Shown: positions 12,471 to 24,153, numbered from the stretch's first letter. The stretch is 64,000 nucleotides of DNA from Pardosa pseudoannulata (GCA_032207245.1 CM063503.1:109623354-109687353); one strand, 5' to 3'. Program-made: numbers and translations. The notes: generated from the sequence alone by a model not told the origin.

Positions 12471-12737
12471 CAGTGGATCTTATGAATGCGGTTGTTTGCA
12501 GAGGGATCAATGAAAAAATGACGAGGTTTCACTACTTTATTGCCCCTTAAATGCACCTTAAGCACTACATATGTGACTCCAAGTAGTGTATTTTGCCCCA
12601 GTGTTCATATTTAGGACAACTTCGTGGCTTATGAATGTGAACAATACTTTAAATCATTTCGCCAATGGAAACTACATTATATGATTATGCTGGCAATTTT
12701 ATAATGTTTTTTTTCAGGTAGTTCTGCGACTGTATTC

Positions 12738-12837
12738 NNNNNNNNNNNNNNNNNNNNNNNNNNNNNNNNNNNNNNNNNNNNNNNNNNNNNNNNNNNNNNN
12801 NNNNNNNNNNNNNNNNNNNNNNNNNNNNNNNNNNNNN
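12738..12837. other. 100-base assembly gap (N)
   Basis: A run of exactly 100 Ns, the usual placeholder for a scaffold join of unknown size. Features either side may not be truly adjacent. Confidence 0.99.
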
Positions 12838-13524
12838 CAAAACTCAATTTACTATCACTCTAATGACATTACTTTTTCAATCTAATGTCCAGACCGTTTT
12901 GAATACGACCGACATATTCAATTTTAATTATTAGTTTTGTTAATCCACAAGGTTTTGATTCGGCTATGGCTTTGGAAGTTTTAGTATCCCCGTCATCTAT
13001 TTTATTTTTTTTCTTTCTCCGAAGACTTGGAATGCAAGCACAATTCCTAATATTTTCAGTTTCCCCAGAGTACTTATGTGATTGTCACTGTTTCATATCG
13101 TACTTTCCTCACATTATATTCTGATGTACCTTTAAATATTTTCCAAACATCACATTTGCAGCAGAACAGAAGAATTTCAGTGTTCAACTTTCCCGTTCAT
13201 ATCATCAGTGAGAGTGCAAAAACCAGCGTATGGACTCGAATTTACCATTTGTTATCACCGATCACATTGATAGCTAGTGAACCCGTTAATTCTTCCCCAC
13301 GAGCAGTAAAATATCTGAACATTTGCACAACTGTACTTTAACACTTCAACAATTTTTAACTGATGAATTTGAGGACTTTAGATATTGAAACAAAATTCAT
13401 AATGTTGAAAAATTCGTTTGAAGGCTACATAGTCCATGCCAATGGAATAGCCTTATACACATACGAGGTGTTGATTTCAGCTACAGAAGTTCATTCGCAC
13501 TTTATTAAAACTAATTTGTTAGTC

Positions 13525-13590
<66 letters not shown>

Positions 13591-16529
13591 TCAATTTTTA
13601 GGCGATTTGCTTATATCTTGTAGTAGCATTTGTTCATGACAATAGCACTAATTTGAATATTCTATTAAAGATAAATGGTTTTTAGTACAGGCATGTCAAT
13701 TTTATCCCATTCCTTTCCAGAATAATGAATGGGGAAAAGGGATAATTCTGGATAGACTTCAGGGCTTAGATATTGATATTATTACACTTGTTCGCATACA
13801 TTTTTCACTACTATCTGTAGAGTTTTAAGATGTATCAGGAATAAAAGAAACACTTTATACTGCCATAAATCTAATCAGGGTATAACTGTATTTTACTTAA
13901 ATATTGAAAATTTATAATGTTAAAATTGTGGACTTAACAATCAGCTACTCTAGTTTGTTAACTACGTAGAAAATACATAGCACTTAACAGTCGATTGGCT
14001 GTAACCAAATGGAGTTAGGAATACACATGAATGTTGTACGAGACTGTTTGAAACACCGTGTGGGCTTTATAAATAATGGTACTACATACAACTGTCCCTT
14101 CATGCACTTCACTTTGTCAATGACAAGCAACAGAACGATTTTCGTTTATCTAATTGGATGAAACGAGAGTTACATAAATGTAACAACGCAATTTCTGAAC
14201 AAGTAGGTAAATTTAAATTTATCCATTAGTAGTGAAGATTGTATTAGAAAAAAAAGAAATGTAATAAATGTTTAAAAGGAAATTAAGTCAGATAATTTGA
14301 TACGACACGTTTTTAAAATAAATTATTTTATACAAAATAGATAAGGTATTCTGTAATTACAATTACTTTCCACATCACTCGCATATGAAATAGATTTTAA
14401 TATTTTAAAGAGTAACTTTTTAGGTTATTTTATCGGTAGAATAAGTTTATTAATTTGTATAAGAAGGAAAATAAATAGACAATGGTGACAAATGTAAATA
14501 GGGTAACCACAACATACTGTTGACCAAGCCACTTCAAATTGATCGATATTTAAAAAATTTGTACTATTTTCCCATTGATGGTCATTGTTCTTATATTTTT
14601 ATTATATTCAGAATTTCAAATATTTTCAATTATAGTTTATAACAATTCCTTTCTACTTTCTTATTTATCAATTCTTTTTCCTGATTACTCTCTTAGTATA
14701 CAAGAGATAAAATATTTCCAGTACTATCGCTAGTCAAAGAAATGAAGTTGAATTTAAATTTTTAAAACAACTGTTGAACAATAATACATATTTACAGTTT
14801 GAAAGAAAATCCTTATTTTTTTAGATAGTAAAGTAACGCTGCATTGAAATGATGGCTTTTATGTCTCTTCAAAATTTCCCCTTTCTCTTACTTTTCTTCT
14901 GAAAAGCCTATCGTTTAACGTTAAATATTTATGAGCCTGTTCCGTTAAGACTGAGAGGTGTTCATTTTATTCTTTTATAACTGCTTTCCAAAGCTTCTCT
15001 TCTCTTCTCTTAAGATCTCACACAACTTGGCTTCTCCTAAACGCAATCTACTCTATAACATAACGTTCTCAATTCTCGCTTCAATAAATTCTTGCTTTAT
15101 AGTACTGTGATTATTTAATAATAATACGACTTGGAGTAGGCCCATGAAAGAACATTTTTAGAGAACATTTTAGTTGCCAGCGATGGAGCGGGGGTTATCA
15201 CTCAGTAAGGAAAATGGAAGGAGACAATGTTATAAAATAGAACGAAATTCATTTCAGAAATATATTATTGCTATTATTATTTGAAAAAAGATTGCGTAAA
15301 TCATTTATTACTTGACCCGACTTTCTCGGAATGACTTTCTTTTATAATAATTGTAGTGATTTATTCTGGCATAGGAAGGAAGATTTTCGTTAAATATGTT
15401 GCAATAGTAAACTGCTATAACTTTTGCAATGGTAATATATTCGATATAAAATAACATTAAAATGCCACATTCTTCTTGCTTAATGATTTTTTTATTGTAC
15501 TTTAAAAATAGCCTAGTAATTAACAAATATTCAAAAATAATTTAAATTTTAAATGGGTGCAAGTTTTGACAGTCATTAATATAATTTAAACACAATGAAA
15601 ACTAAAATTTAAGAATACAATTGTTTAAAGCTATAATACAAAAATCTTTATTATTCAAGTAAGCTTGTACTATTATTATTTTGAAAGTTAAGAAAGACTT
15701 TAGTTATTCTCAATTCAGAATAACTTTGTAAACAATACTGTTGAGTGTGAAAAACCAAACATCTCCATTTTTTTTCAGAAAACATCAAAAAGGTATCCTT
15801 TTCTTTTCATATAACATGATGAAGCTTAATGTATGGCAGGTTTTTTTATGCCAGACAAAGCGATAGTACTTTTTTGTTCACGGAAGTGAGTCTCAGTGGT
15901 TCTGCGTGCCAAGACATGTTGGAAAGTTTCCCAATGCCACATTTTGAAAAGTCATTTTCCATTCAGATGATGTCTCACTGGAGATGTTTTCGAATGTTAG
16001 ACTATTAGAACAATGTTTCTCTTCATAATGGAATCCGTGAAAGAACGTGATCGATTTGCCTTCAGGATCATTATATATCGTTTCATGTCTCATGATAGAT
16101 ATGCATGACTTAAAATTAATTCAAAGTAATTAAAATGACATTTTAAAAGTATCTGAAAAACTTTTAGGGTTTTCCTTTATTCTCACCCTAAATTGCGAGT
16201 TTATTGTGGTGAATATATCACCTACTGTTAAATTATTAAATATGTAAATGGAAGCATAATTATTATAAATTTTCAAGTATTGTGATTTTTTACATTTCAC
16301 AGTGTTTCAACATTGTATAGTAGTATGCAACCGGTGAAAGTTTTCGTCACTGATCACAATTGAACGTAGTCCATGTTATTTAGCGCAACGAAAATTTACT
16401 GTAGCCATTCAATGGAAGGTAATACGGTTGCATAATAAGGCCAGGCAGGTATTTATAAAACACTTCAGTTTTCATATTAAATTCTGAATTATAACAATGA
16501 TTGGTTAGTTATTCTTGAGTTTAATGACA
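12838..16529. other. 3.7-kb AT-rich region without recognised genes
   Basis: Includes the (TA)n tract at 13528-13587. The minus-strand frame 15893-16093 (66 codons) is less AT-biased than its surroundings and has mixed amino acid content (SSEWKMTFQNVALGNFPTCL near its end). It has no recognisable domain and is left as an unproven exon-like stretch. The plus-strand frame at 13078-13341 looks like chance. Confidence 0.5.
13528..13587. repeat. (TA)n microsatellite
   Basis: About 30 uninterrupted TA units. Confidence 0.98.
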
Positions 16530-17327
16530 ATGGATCTCCTAGACACATATTGTGCCTTCCACAACATGAAGAATTTAGAGCGAGGTTTGGTTTGGTTTGG
16601 TTGGGAGCGCTACGGTCTACTGTTTTGCACACGAGGGCTAATGAGACCGGGACCTACTGCTTAAAGCCGATTCCGAACGGCTACGAACATCCATGCCATA
16701 GTGGGATTCGAACCCACGAACTCCGGTACCGACGATCAGCGCCCTAACCAATCGGCCAGCGTTCGGCAAATTTAGAGCGAGAGAGCAATAGTTTTAATGG
16801 CTCAAAATCCAAAATAGAACATGCTAGGCCAAACAAATGGGAAACATAAGATATATATATATCATAGTAATTTTTGTAATGAAAAGGGATAAAAAAAAAT
16901 GAGGAAAATACAGGTGACAACGATAAAAGTTAAGTAAACTGACAGATTGTATTATATATAAAAATGATTATATAAGAGTAAAAAGTATAAAATTTGCAAA
17001 GTTTAGAATAAAAACAAGGTCACCATAAAAAGGATTATAGACAATTAAGAACCCCAATATATTTTAGAAAAACAAAGATTTGGATGGGGTGTTTCACCAA
17101 CCAAATCGCCCAAGTATAAGTCAGTCTTTTTAAAAAATATGAGACGTTGATTATTATAAATTGGACACTCAATTAAAAAAATGTAAAACGGTATACTCTT
17201 TTTTTTTACAATTAATACAGTAGGAGCTGTTTCATTGGTCAGAACATAACAATAAGATAGCGGAGTGTGGCCGATTCGTATACGGGTTAAAATGACATCT
17301 GTAAGGTATAATTGACAATGGAGAATG
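16530..17327 (-). mobile_element. LINE C remnant with SINE1 inserted in its 3' UTR
   Basis: The 3'-UTR signature (ATATTGTGCCTTCC, then GCTCAAAATCC and GCTAGGCCAAACAAA) is followed by decayed ORF2-end sequence on the minus strand. The GTGTGGCCGATTCGTATACGGG segment matches the IGHT/RLRIG region of the LINE C-terminus. The SINE1 at 16585-16768 splits it. No open frame survives. Confidence 0.6.
16585..16768 (-). mobile_element. SINE1 copy, 184 bp, reference copy
   Basis: Flanked by a perfect 13-bp target duplication, AATTTAGAGCGAG, at 16572-16584 and 16769-16781. On the minus strand it begins near CGCTGGCCGATTGGTTAGGGCG (A box), has the B box GGGTTCGAATCCC, then a short body, and ends CGCTCCCAACCAAACCAAAC. 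Internal pol III boxes are intact here. This is the cleanest copy in the window. Confidence 0.93.
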
Positions 17328-17805
17328 GATGGATGATTTGAATTTATTGGCCTTGAATCCCAAAAGGAATATATTGTGCCAAAATAAAGAGTGTCATAGA
17401 AAGTAGAAATGTAAAAAAATACAGAATAAAAAGGTAAAAATTAGAATACTATAAAATAGTAAGAAAGTAGCAGGTGAACAAGAGGTAAAATCGGTGAAAA
17501 CGAGGAAAAGACAGAATTAAAAATCAGACATGATAAAACCAGATATCTCGCAAAAAGGAGATAACATTAGGTTGGTTGGTTGGGGTTTTATAGCACTGAG
17601 TCCTCATGGGACATATGAGATAACATCAGGATAAGCAATATTGGCCATGGAGAAATGAAAGGTTTTAAAGCTCTGAGTTTGTTGCCGTCCTGTTGATTCC
17701 ACAACTCTTGCCAACTAGTGGAAATGTGATGAGAGATGAATTTTAAAATATCTTTGTAAGGAGCAGTTTCCTCGGAGGGAACAGAAGCATCTTTTGCGTG
17801 AAGAA
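17328..17805 (-). mobile_element. LINE B 3' end with remnants of ORF2
   Basis: It starts TGGATGATTTGAATTTATTGG (family B signature) with GAATCCCAAAAGGAATATAT and TTGTGCCAAA, and is shared with 20985-21120, 31523-31710 and 33320-33535. Beyond the tiny A1 insertion it continues (17631-17805) into sequence matching the pre-knuckle part of ORF2, with TTCCACAACTCTTGCCAACT corresponding to the KKWQ-type segment. No intact frame. Confidence 0.7.
17572..17616 (-). mobile_element. 45-bp ultra-short LINE A1 insertion
   Basis: Only the last 45 bases of A1 (TTGGTTGGTTGGGG to GGGACATAT on plus) are present. They are flanked by a 14-bp target duplication, GAGATAACATTAGG at 17558-17571 and GAGATAACATCAGG at 17617-17630, with one mismatch. 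Confidence 0.88.
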
Positions 17806-18345
17806 TTTAGAAGACAATGAAAAATAACTTCATATAAAAAATAAACAGAAAATAACAATGGTAAGAATGTAGTAAAAAATTCTTGTGTAAAAAGATGCAG
17901 GAAAAAAGGGATTCGAATAAAAAATGGACAGTAATGAACACCAAAAATATATGAAAAAAGAATTTAATGTGAGGGTAAATATCGATGTGTTTTAAAGTAA
18001 AAAATATTTACATGTGGAGGATCATTTAACAAGTCTTTCAGCGAAAAATTGAGAACCAAAATGAGACAAGCAATAACGATTGAATTTTTGGCATTCAAGC
18101 AGAATATATCTCACTGTTCAACCGTTTTACAGTGACAACATTTAGGTTCAGACTCTCCTAGCGGAAGATGCCTGTGAGTGAATTGAGTGGGCTCGATAGG
18201 GGGTCCAGGTAGCACAACATCACATTTACGTTCGGACTAAGAATGAATAGGTTTGTTATGGGGAATAGGCAATCTTGCATCCACTCAATTGCAAAAATGT
18301 CTTGTGGAGAGGAAAAATCATGTGAACAATTTTACATCATTGACA
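17806..18345 (-). pseudogene. Decayed LINE A-type ORF2 tail and 3' UTR
   Basis: A diverged copy. GATGTGTTTTAAAG, GTTTTACAGTGACAACA and GACTCTCCTAGCGGAAGATG align with the IGFY, VKHIL and LLLGE coding segments of A1/A2 read on the minus strand. All frames are broken. The 3' signature is not clear. Confidence 0.55.
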
Positions 18346-18830
18346 TCAAATATATGGGTGACGGTGGGTGAAGCGAGTATGTCCGATAGAAAGACGAATA
18401 ACAATGACGTCATACTTCCTGGAGAGTGTTGAAGACCAGAGTGATATTTCGGGCTTCACTGAATAAGGATTATTGTTAGCTTGTTGATTTAGCGAGAAAA
18501 AAGTGTCAACATATCTCGAACCAACCACATAATCCTTAATGTCTGGGTACGGTAATTTAAAGTGGAGAAAACTGGTAGCATATCTGGCAGCTTTATCTGC
18601 TCGGTCATTTCCAGAAGTACCAACATGTGAACGAACCCAACAAAACATTATGGAGTAACCCCTCCCAATCTCTTTCTTGTAAATGTGTATGAGATGCAAG
18701 ATGAGTGGGCGACTCTGGTGGTCAGGAAAGGTGAGAGAAAGTAGCATGCTGAGAGATTCCGTGTAAATAAAATTGTACCCTTGGTAATAAACCAACTTTT
18801 CAAGAGCCAAGTAAATAGCTATTTAACGAT
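18346..18830 (-). pseudogene. LINE A2 RNase H and C-terminal fragment
   Basis: A 154-codon minus-strand frame (18346-18810) holds the end of the RNase H fold, with CWVRSHVGTSGNDRADKAAR containing the last catalytic Asp. The connecting region follows (SLWSSTLSRKYDVIVIRLS), ending at IGHTRFTHRH, where sequence breaks. It lacks RT, endonuclease and the terminal knuckle. This is the best preserved A2 RNase H end in the window. The apparent start codon is internal to ORF2, so it is not a gene start. Confidence 0.75.
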
Positions 18831-18837
18831 TTACAAT

Positions 18838-19482
18838 GAAAGGGGCAAAATTTAATTTTTGATAATTTTTTTTTCATCACACTTAAAATATTTGCTTGAT
18901 AAGTGCTAAATAAATTCACGTGGAACAAGCGAAAGAACAGAAAAATATGCCTAAAGATATGTACTAAATTCGGGGTGATATAGCTACATCTTACTCAAAT
19001 GGTTTATGTGATTTAACGTGGAAAGACAAGCTTCCAAGATCCTTCAAAAGATTCATTTAGGGCAAAAGAACAGAAAAATAGAAAGCCTGGAATTATAGAA
19101 TACTACAATTCAAATATGGGTTTAGTTGATTTGAGTGATCAGACGGCAAATCCTGGAAAAAACTTTAAAAGGACTTAAGAGTTTTCATTTTTTAAACATA
19201 GCCGTTTTAAATGCCTAAATGTTATTCTCTTCTACGAAGAAAGAAAGTCATAGGCTAAATTTGGTTGAGCAATATTTAAAAACATGGGGCTAATGCCATT
19301 TGCACAATCCTAGTGAAAAAAGTAAGGATTCTGGACATTGGCCGATTAAGTTTTCAAAAACAAGTTATGTGCAGGGCAGTAAACAAAAGAAAGAGGTAAG
19401 AAGTTGGACATCGTGTGGTACATGCAATGGCGGTTCATGCCTTGGAGACTGTTACAGAGATTCCCATGTTCATAATTGTTAA
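18838..19482 (+). pseudogene. Degenerate piggyBac-superfamily transposase (C-terminal half)
   Basis: Reading across frames gives KGQNLIFDNFF near 18840 (the D-N-F-F-T/S catalytic block) and GTSERTEK (the GTxRxNRK block). Next come a YSNGLCDLTWKD segment (the WKDNK block) and EYYNSNMGLVDLSDQ near 19100 (the YNxxMGGVDxxDQ block with the last catalytic Asp). The ending is CGTCNGGSCLGDCYRD, the Cys-rich tail. Order and spacing match the DDE transposase fold of the piggyBac superfamily. Several stops and frameshifts make it dead. Its tail differs from that in the 1-550 element, so it is a second, older family. No terminal repeats were found. Confidence 0.75.
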
Positions 19483-20799
19483 TGTTTTTTTTTTAAATTT
19501 CAAGTGATTAAATTAACTGATCTTATACTAATATCTACCGTTTATAGCACTCAAAAATATTTTGCAACCTTTTTTGTAACGGTATAAATCATCTTACCAC
19601 TTTTATTATTAAATATTATATAAAAGATGCAATATTTTCTTTTATGTCCATTAATTCTTATTGTCTCCGACACAGGACTGACTAATTAAAGAACGGCTTT
19701 CAGTAAGAGCAGCTGTGGGTTTGAATTCGGCTGATGACATGAAGATTTGTAACAGTTTCTAATGGGATGTAAGCATAAGGTTAAGGTTTAATAATACCTT
19801 ATGTTGCGAAGAAATCCAAACCAAACAAAAAGTAACTTATCGAAAACAAGTTTTATGGAATTATAGGAATTCTACGTGACGGGAAATAAAGTTTATAAGA
19901 ATCAACCCATGTGGATACCAGTTTGATTTCCATTACCAATATTGCAATTTTATATAAAAAAAAAAATAAAAAAAATTTAAAATATGTAAAAATGTATTTC
20001 TATAACAGGAAAACAATACACATTGCTCCTTTCCAACAGAACCTGACTAAGATACTTAAAATAAGATGCCAAAATTTAGAATATCTCATACATCTTACTG
20101 TATGAATATAAAACAAGATAATACTATATATTGTGCCTCAAAGGTTTCCTACTCATGTTATTTATCTCCTGAATTGCTCCAAAAAATCTTAATATTTCAA
20201 ACCTTTCTTCTCATTAATCTCTGCATAAATATTCTGTGTAATGGATTTAATCTACTTTATACTTTTAGTTTATCATCAGTATGTCAGTTTTGATAAGAGC
20301 ATTAATAATACCTCAAAACCCTGAACGCAGGTGAGGAAAACTATTACTTCACAAATATAAACAAAAGGGAAGGTGGTCTTGGACCACTGAAAAACTTGCC
20401 ATAGCTAGTAACTAGCTCAACTATGTTTTCCTCTCCCCATCAATGCAAGAGCCCCCCCCCCATAAGAACTGTACTCTTTCAAACAGATCTTTAAAAAGGA
20501 TATCCATGCTATTTTTAAGAATATTCATACTAAAATTTCAAATAGTAATTCGAGCATTTGTGTGGAAGTTGCAAATTAAAAAAATTCTTACGGTTATAGG
20601 CTATATCATACGTTTTCTTTAAATTTGTCTGCGGCTTGCAAATAAGCAATTCACTCAAAAGTCAATGGAAAGGGTTAGTTGAAACATAAGATTTTATATG
20701 ATGAAAGACCAAAAACAATCATTTAGGCCCGATTAAAAAAAAACTTTAAAAATGATCTAAAATCCAAAGTATTACACATATTTGTTCAGTTTTGTGCTT
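19483..20799. other. AT-rich spacer, nothing firm
   Basis: A weak tRNA-like patch near 19690-19730 (GGGTTTGAATTC resembles a B box) is too degraded to call. A C-run at 20452-20460 is low complexity. Open frames at 19911-20293 are AT-rich and unsupported. Confidence 0.45.
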
Positions 20800-21240
20800 A
20801 TCTATACTGGTTGGTTATTTAGATGGTTTGAATTTTCTGGCATTACACCCACGTGGGACATATTGTTCTAAACAGAAAATGAAGCCAATAATTGAACAGA
20901 CAAAAGCTTTAAAATTAAAAACAATAAAAGCAATAGAAAACACAAGTATAAAAGAAATAGACTCCAAAAGATAAAAGATTGATGATTTGAATTTATTGGC
21001 ACTGAATTCCAAATGGAATATATTGTGCCAAACCAAAGAGTACCGTAGAAAAAAAAATGTAAAAAATATACAGGAAAAGATAAGAAAAATACTAACATAC
21101 ACATTTAAAGACCATGTGTACATATGCATAAATGAATATACAAATATTTATGTATATATAAAGACACTAACAGATTCACTTCATGGTAATTTAACGCTTG
21201 ACAAGTTTTATTTTCAAAAATCAACATTATATTTTATATT
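20800..21240 (-). mobile_element. LINE A-type and LINE B 3' ends, adjacent
   Basis: An A-like 3' end (TGGTTGGTTATTTAGATGG, GGGACATATTGTTC) runs from about 20806. It meets a B 3' end at about 20980 (TGATTTGAATTTATTGGCAC, GGAATATATTGTGCC). Both read on the minus strand. The three open frames of 60-104 codons here are not protein genes. Confidence 0.65.
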
Positions 21241-21591
21241 ATAGTACACCAACAATATGGAAGACAATATAAAGGGAACATATGCATCTATAAATAAAAA
21301 TATTACGATATAAATGTTCAATATATTCTAATACGATAATTTTTAAGAATGCAAGAAGATTGTCTTAAAAAAAGGCATAGTTTCATTTAAACTGCAGCTC
21401 GCACGGAAAATAAAATAGGTAAAATAAATCTGGAAATTGTGTTCGAATGAACAATAAAATGTGCCCTGAAAACGCAATTCGAAACAAATTGAATAGGAAT
21501 TAAAATATTATAAAATGCTTTAAATAGTTTAGCTATTAGATTAAACCTACACATTTTTTTAGTGAGCCAGTCTCAATATAGTATTTACAAA

Positions 21592-21682
21592 ATGGAGGCC
21601 AAAAAGAGTCGAAATCAGCAAAGTACGTCAGATGAGTCCAGATATATAGAGGAATTTATAGCTAAGGATTCTTTTAGCTGTA
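21592..21682 (+). other. Possible first exon (ATG to GTAAGT)
   Basis: An ATG at 21592 opens MEAKKSRNQQSTSDESRYIE, which runs on to an AGCTGTAAGT donor-like site at about 21680. The composition is hydrophilic and not AT-random. No domain was recognised and no partner exon was found, so this stays a weak candidate. It could equally be the start of a decayed transposase gene. Confidence 0.18.
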
Positions 21683-21912
21683 AGTCCAGATTAACTTATA
21701 GCTTAAAAAAAAAACGCATAAATGATTTTATGTACAGAGCTATTATAAGTCCCACATTCAAAATGATGTTCATACAGTGGTTCTTATTTTACAAATTCAA
21801 GTTTGGACTGAATATATAGGAAGAATGAGGATATGACATAAGAAAAAGTTCTAAAGTATAGGAATAGATGGCATAACAAAAGTTGTTTCGGCTACAAGTG
21901 TCATTTTGAATA

Positions 21913-22081
21913 CTTTGATTTGGTTTGGAGAGTTACGGTCAATTTCTTTCCAATACGAGGGCTAATGAGACCGGGACCTACTGCTTAAAACAGATTCCGG
22001 AAGATATAAACGTCAATGCCACAGTGAGATTCAAACCCACTAACTCCGGTACAGAAGATCAGCACCCTAACCCTTCGGCGA
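21913..22081 (-). mobile_element. SINE1 copy
   Basis: Flanked by an 11-bp target duplication, CATTTTGAATA, at 21902-21912 and 22082-22092. The tRNA-like head is diverged (ATTCAAACCCAC on plus), so the B box is weakened. Confidence 0.85.
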
Positions 22082-22150
22082 CATTTTGAATATAAACACA
22101 ACAGATTTCGCAACGATGGTTTGAGCTTTACTGCATGGAGTTAGCTTAGG

Positions 22151-22653
22151 TTGGTTGGTTGGGGTTTTATGGCACTGAGTCCTCATGGGACATATGGTGC
22201 CAAACAAATAGTTAGAACTTAAAACTACAAACAACAAGTCAAAACAGCTATAAAGGGATAACAGAAGATAAAAACAAACATGTTAAAAATACAAATCCAG
22301 TGTAGAAAAGATGCATAAAACCCAAAGTAAAGAAAACAGCAATGAGGCATAAAATTCAGATGTGACAGTAAAAACTAATGTGTTTTAAAAACGGGAAGAG
22401 ATTAGGATGAGGCGAGTTATTTAAAATATCTTTAATATTAATAGATGACGAATTAAAATAATGAATCCGATGTTTTTTAAACCGGGGACAATCAATGAGG
22501 ATATGTTTTACAGAGATGATTACATTACAGACATCACAAATTGGAGCACATTCTCCGAGTAAAAGGTGTCGATGTGTAAAAAGCGAATGACCAATCTGGA
22601 GGCGAGTAAGAATGACATCGTGTCTTCTGTATGCTAATGTATTCCAACTCTCA
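22151..22653 (-). mobile_element. LINE A1, 503-bp 5'-truncated copy
   Basis: It starts TTGGTTGGTTGGGG with the A1 signature and is flanked by a perfect 16-bp target duplication, ATGGAGTTAGCTTAGG, at 22135-22150 and 22654-22669. It includes the 3' UTR and the decayed end of ORF2 (the knuckle and LLLGE region), without an open frame. Confidence 0.92.
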
Positions 22654-22669
22654 ATGGAGTTAGCTTAGG

Positions 22670-23720
22670 ATAAAACAAAATTCAACATATAGTTCAAAGA
22701 CAAACAAATATTTCTAACTTAAAGCAAGACCACAGAGACCTAATAAAAACAGCAAGAATAAAAGAATATCAGGAGATAAAAGCAAAATAGTAAAAATAAA
22801 GAGTGAAAATATGCAAAACAATAAAGGGACGAGCCCAATGAACTCAAATACAGGATAAATCCAGTATCTTAAAAAAAATTCAAAACATTCAAATGTGGCG
22901 GATCATGACTCAATAAAGTCAGATATGGGATGAGATTTAACCACTTGCGCTACTATTTATCTGCCGGTGGTCGCGCCGCGCTCCGCGACATAACTTTAAA
23001 AAATACTTCAAAAAATACTTCATACAATTTTTCAGCATTATAGTAAGATATCTCACAAACTAAAGGAATTCTCGTGTAAAAAAATTTGTACAACATACCG
23101 TATCAACTCTGGTATATTCTCAAGACAGCACGCGATGCTATTCACTGTAGAACTGTAGCTGGAAGAATGAACGGCTGAACTCTTACGATTAGCCAAGGTA
23201 CTACGCACAAGTCGCATTTGTTTCTGCGCGAAATGACTATCGACGTGGTATACACGTCGTTTTCGGTTCTGTAACAAAAGCATCTCGACGTGCCTGGCAC
23301 GTCTTTGTAGCGCAAGTGGTTAAAATAGCGATGTCGATGAAAACTTGACAAATCTACAGGAATGTGTTTCACAATTATGGATACATTAGAATGCTTACAA
23401 ATAGATGTAGATTCTCCAAAGTGTGGGCGAATCGAGTATGTCTGGTACGATGACATGTAGAAATGGCATACGTACTAGAGGATATTGAAGATCAGACATA
23501 TGCAATAGATTTCACTGAATACGTTTTATTATTAGTTTCTTGGACCCATATATTTTTTTTCATTTTTTTAAACTAAAATTATAGGTATTTCTAATGTCTC
23601 GGAATAAGTAAAAATTGAGAAGATTAGTAGTTGACCTGGCAGCTCTATCTGCCCACTCATTTTCTTCAGTACTAACACGTGAGAGATCTTTTGAATGAAT
23701 TGTGTAATAAATCATCCCTA
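22670..23720 (-). pseudogene. LINE A2 3' part, split by a piggyBac MITE
   Basis: The A2 3' UTR and IGFYAYI-equivalent coding end run to 22936. The copy resumes at 23324, with TTTCACAATTATGGATACATT matching the VKHIL block and then the connecting and RNase H end regions to about 23700 (GCCCACTCATTTTC corresponds to GNERADKA). The minus-strand frame at 23142-23456 crosses the MITE junction and is not a gene. Confidence 0.7.
22941..23319. mobile_element. 379-bp piggyBac-type MITE
   Basis: It has 13-bp perfect terminal inverted repeats, CCACTTGCGCTAC (22941-22953) and GTAGCGCAAGTGG (23307-23319). TTAA occurs directly outside on both sides (22937-22940 and 23320-23323). Subterminal hairpins include CGACGTG/CACGTCG and GACGTGC/GCACGTC. 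It is more GC-rich at its ends than the host. It interrupts LINE A2 cleanly: removing it and one TTAA restores the LINE sequence. No transposase is encoded. Confidence 0.93.
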
Positions 23721-23734
23721 ATGTTCACCATTCA

Positions 23735-23868
23735 TGTAATGAGAAAGAGACCTACTGCTTAAAGCAGATTCCAAATGGCTACGAACATCCATACCACAGT
23801 ATGATTCAAACTCATGAACGCCGGAACCAAAGTTCAATGACCTATCCATTCGGCCAGAACTTCGGATA
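23735..23868 (-). mobile_element. SINE1 copy, 3'-truncated
   Basis: GAGACCTACTGCTTAAAGC to CCATTCGGCCAGAACTTCGG on plus. The 3' tail half (CTACGGTCTACTG and CCAAACC) is missing. The head is diverged. Confidence 0.75.
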
Positions 23869-24153
23869 CAAAGAATTAGTTTCCATTTTCATTCTGACAT
23901 AATCCACATAAAGAGGAACAAGGTAAATGCTTTGTCATTTACCCCTAGAATTGCATAAGACAAACACAATATAAGCGATCCTACATTGAGGCACGTGATA
24001 TAATGGAATCTGAAGGAAACGATCACAGAACTTCCTAAACCTAGCCCCTAGTTCTGCGATACATACGAATTTGGCAAGAACAGCCTAAGACAATGCTTTG
24101 GCTACCAAATGAGAAAATAAAATCGAAGATGGAAATCAAGGTGCATGTGTTCA

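Noticed and set aside
12319..12565. Two overlapping 60-codon open frames on the minus strand
   Set aside because: They fall within a SINE1 copy; the same happens at 16550, 26341 and 38897. They are by-products of tRNA-derived sequence.
15893..16093. 66-codon minus-strand frame with mixed composition
   Set aside because: Looks somewhat coding-like but there is no recognised domain or supported splice site.
16701..16755. tRNA-like A and B boxes, possible tRNA gene
   Set aside because: The acceptor stem does not pair, the sequence continues into a conserved non-tRNA body and it has target duplications. It is a SINE head; the same applies to all nine SINE1 copies.
19690..19735. Weak tRNA-like patch with GGGTTTGAATTC
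   Set aside because: No convincing A box or stems and only one copy seen.
20815..21129. Minus-strand frames of 78 and 104 codons, membrane-like
   Set aside because: They lie in adjacent LINE 3' UTRs; the hydrophobic look comes from T-rich sequence.
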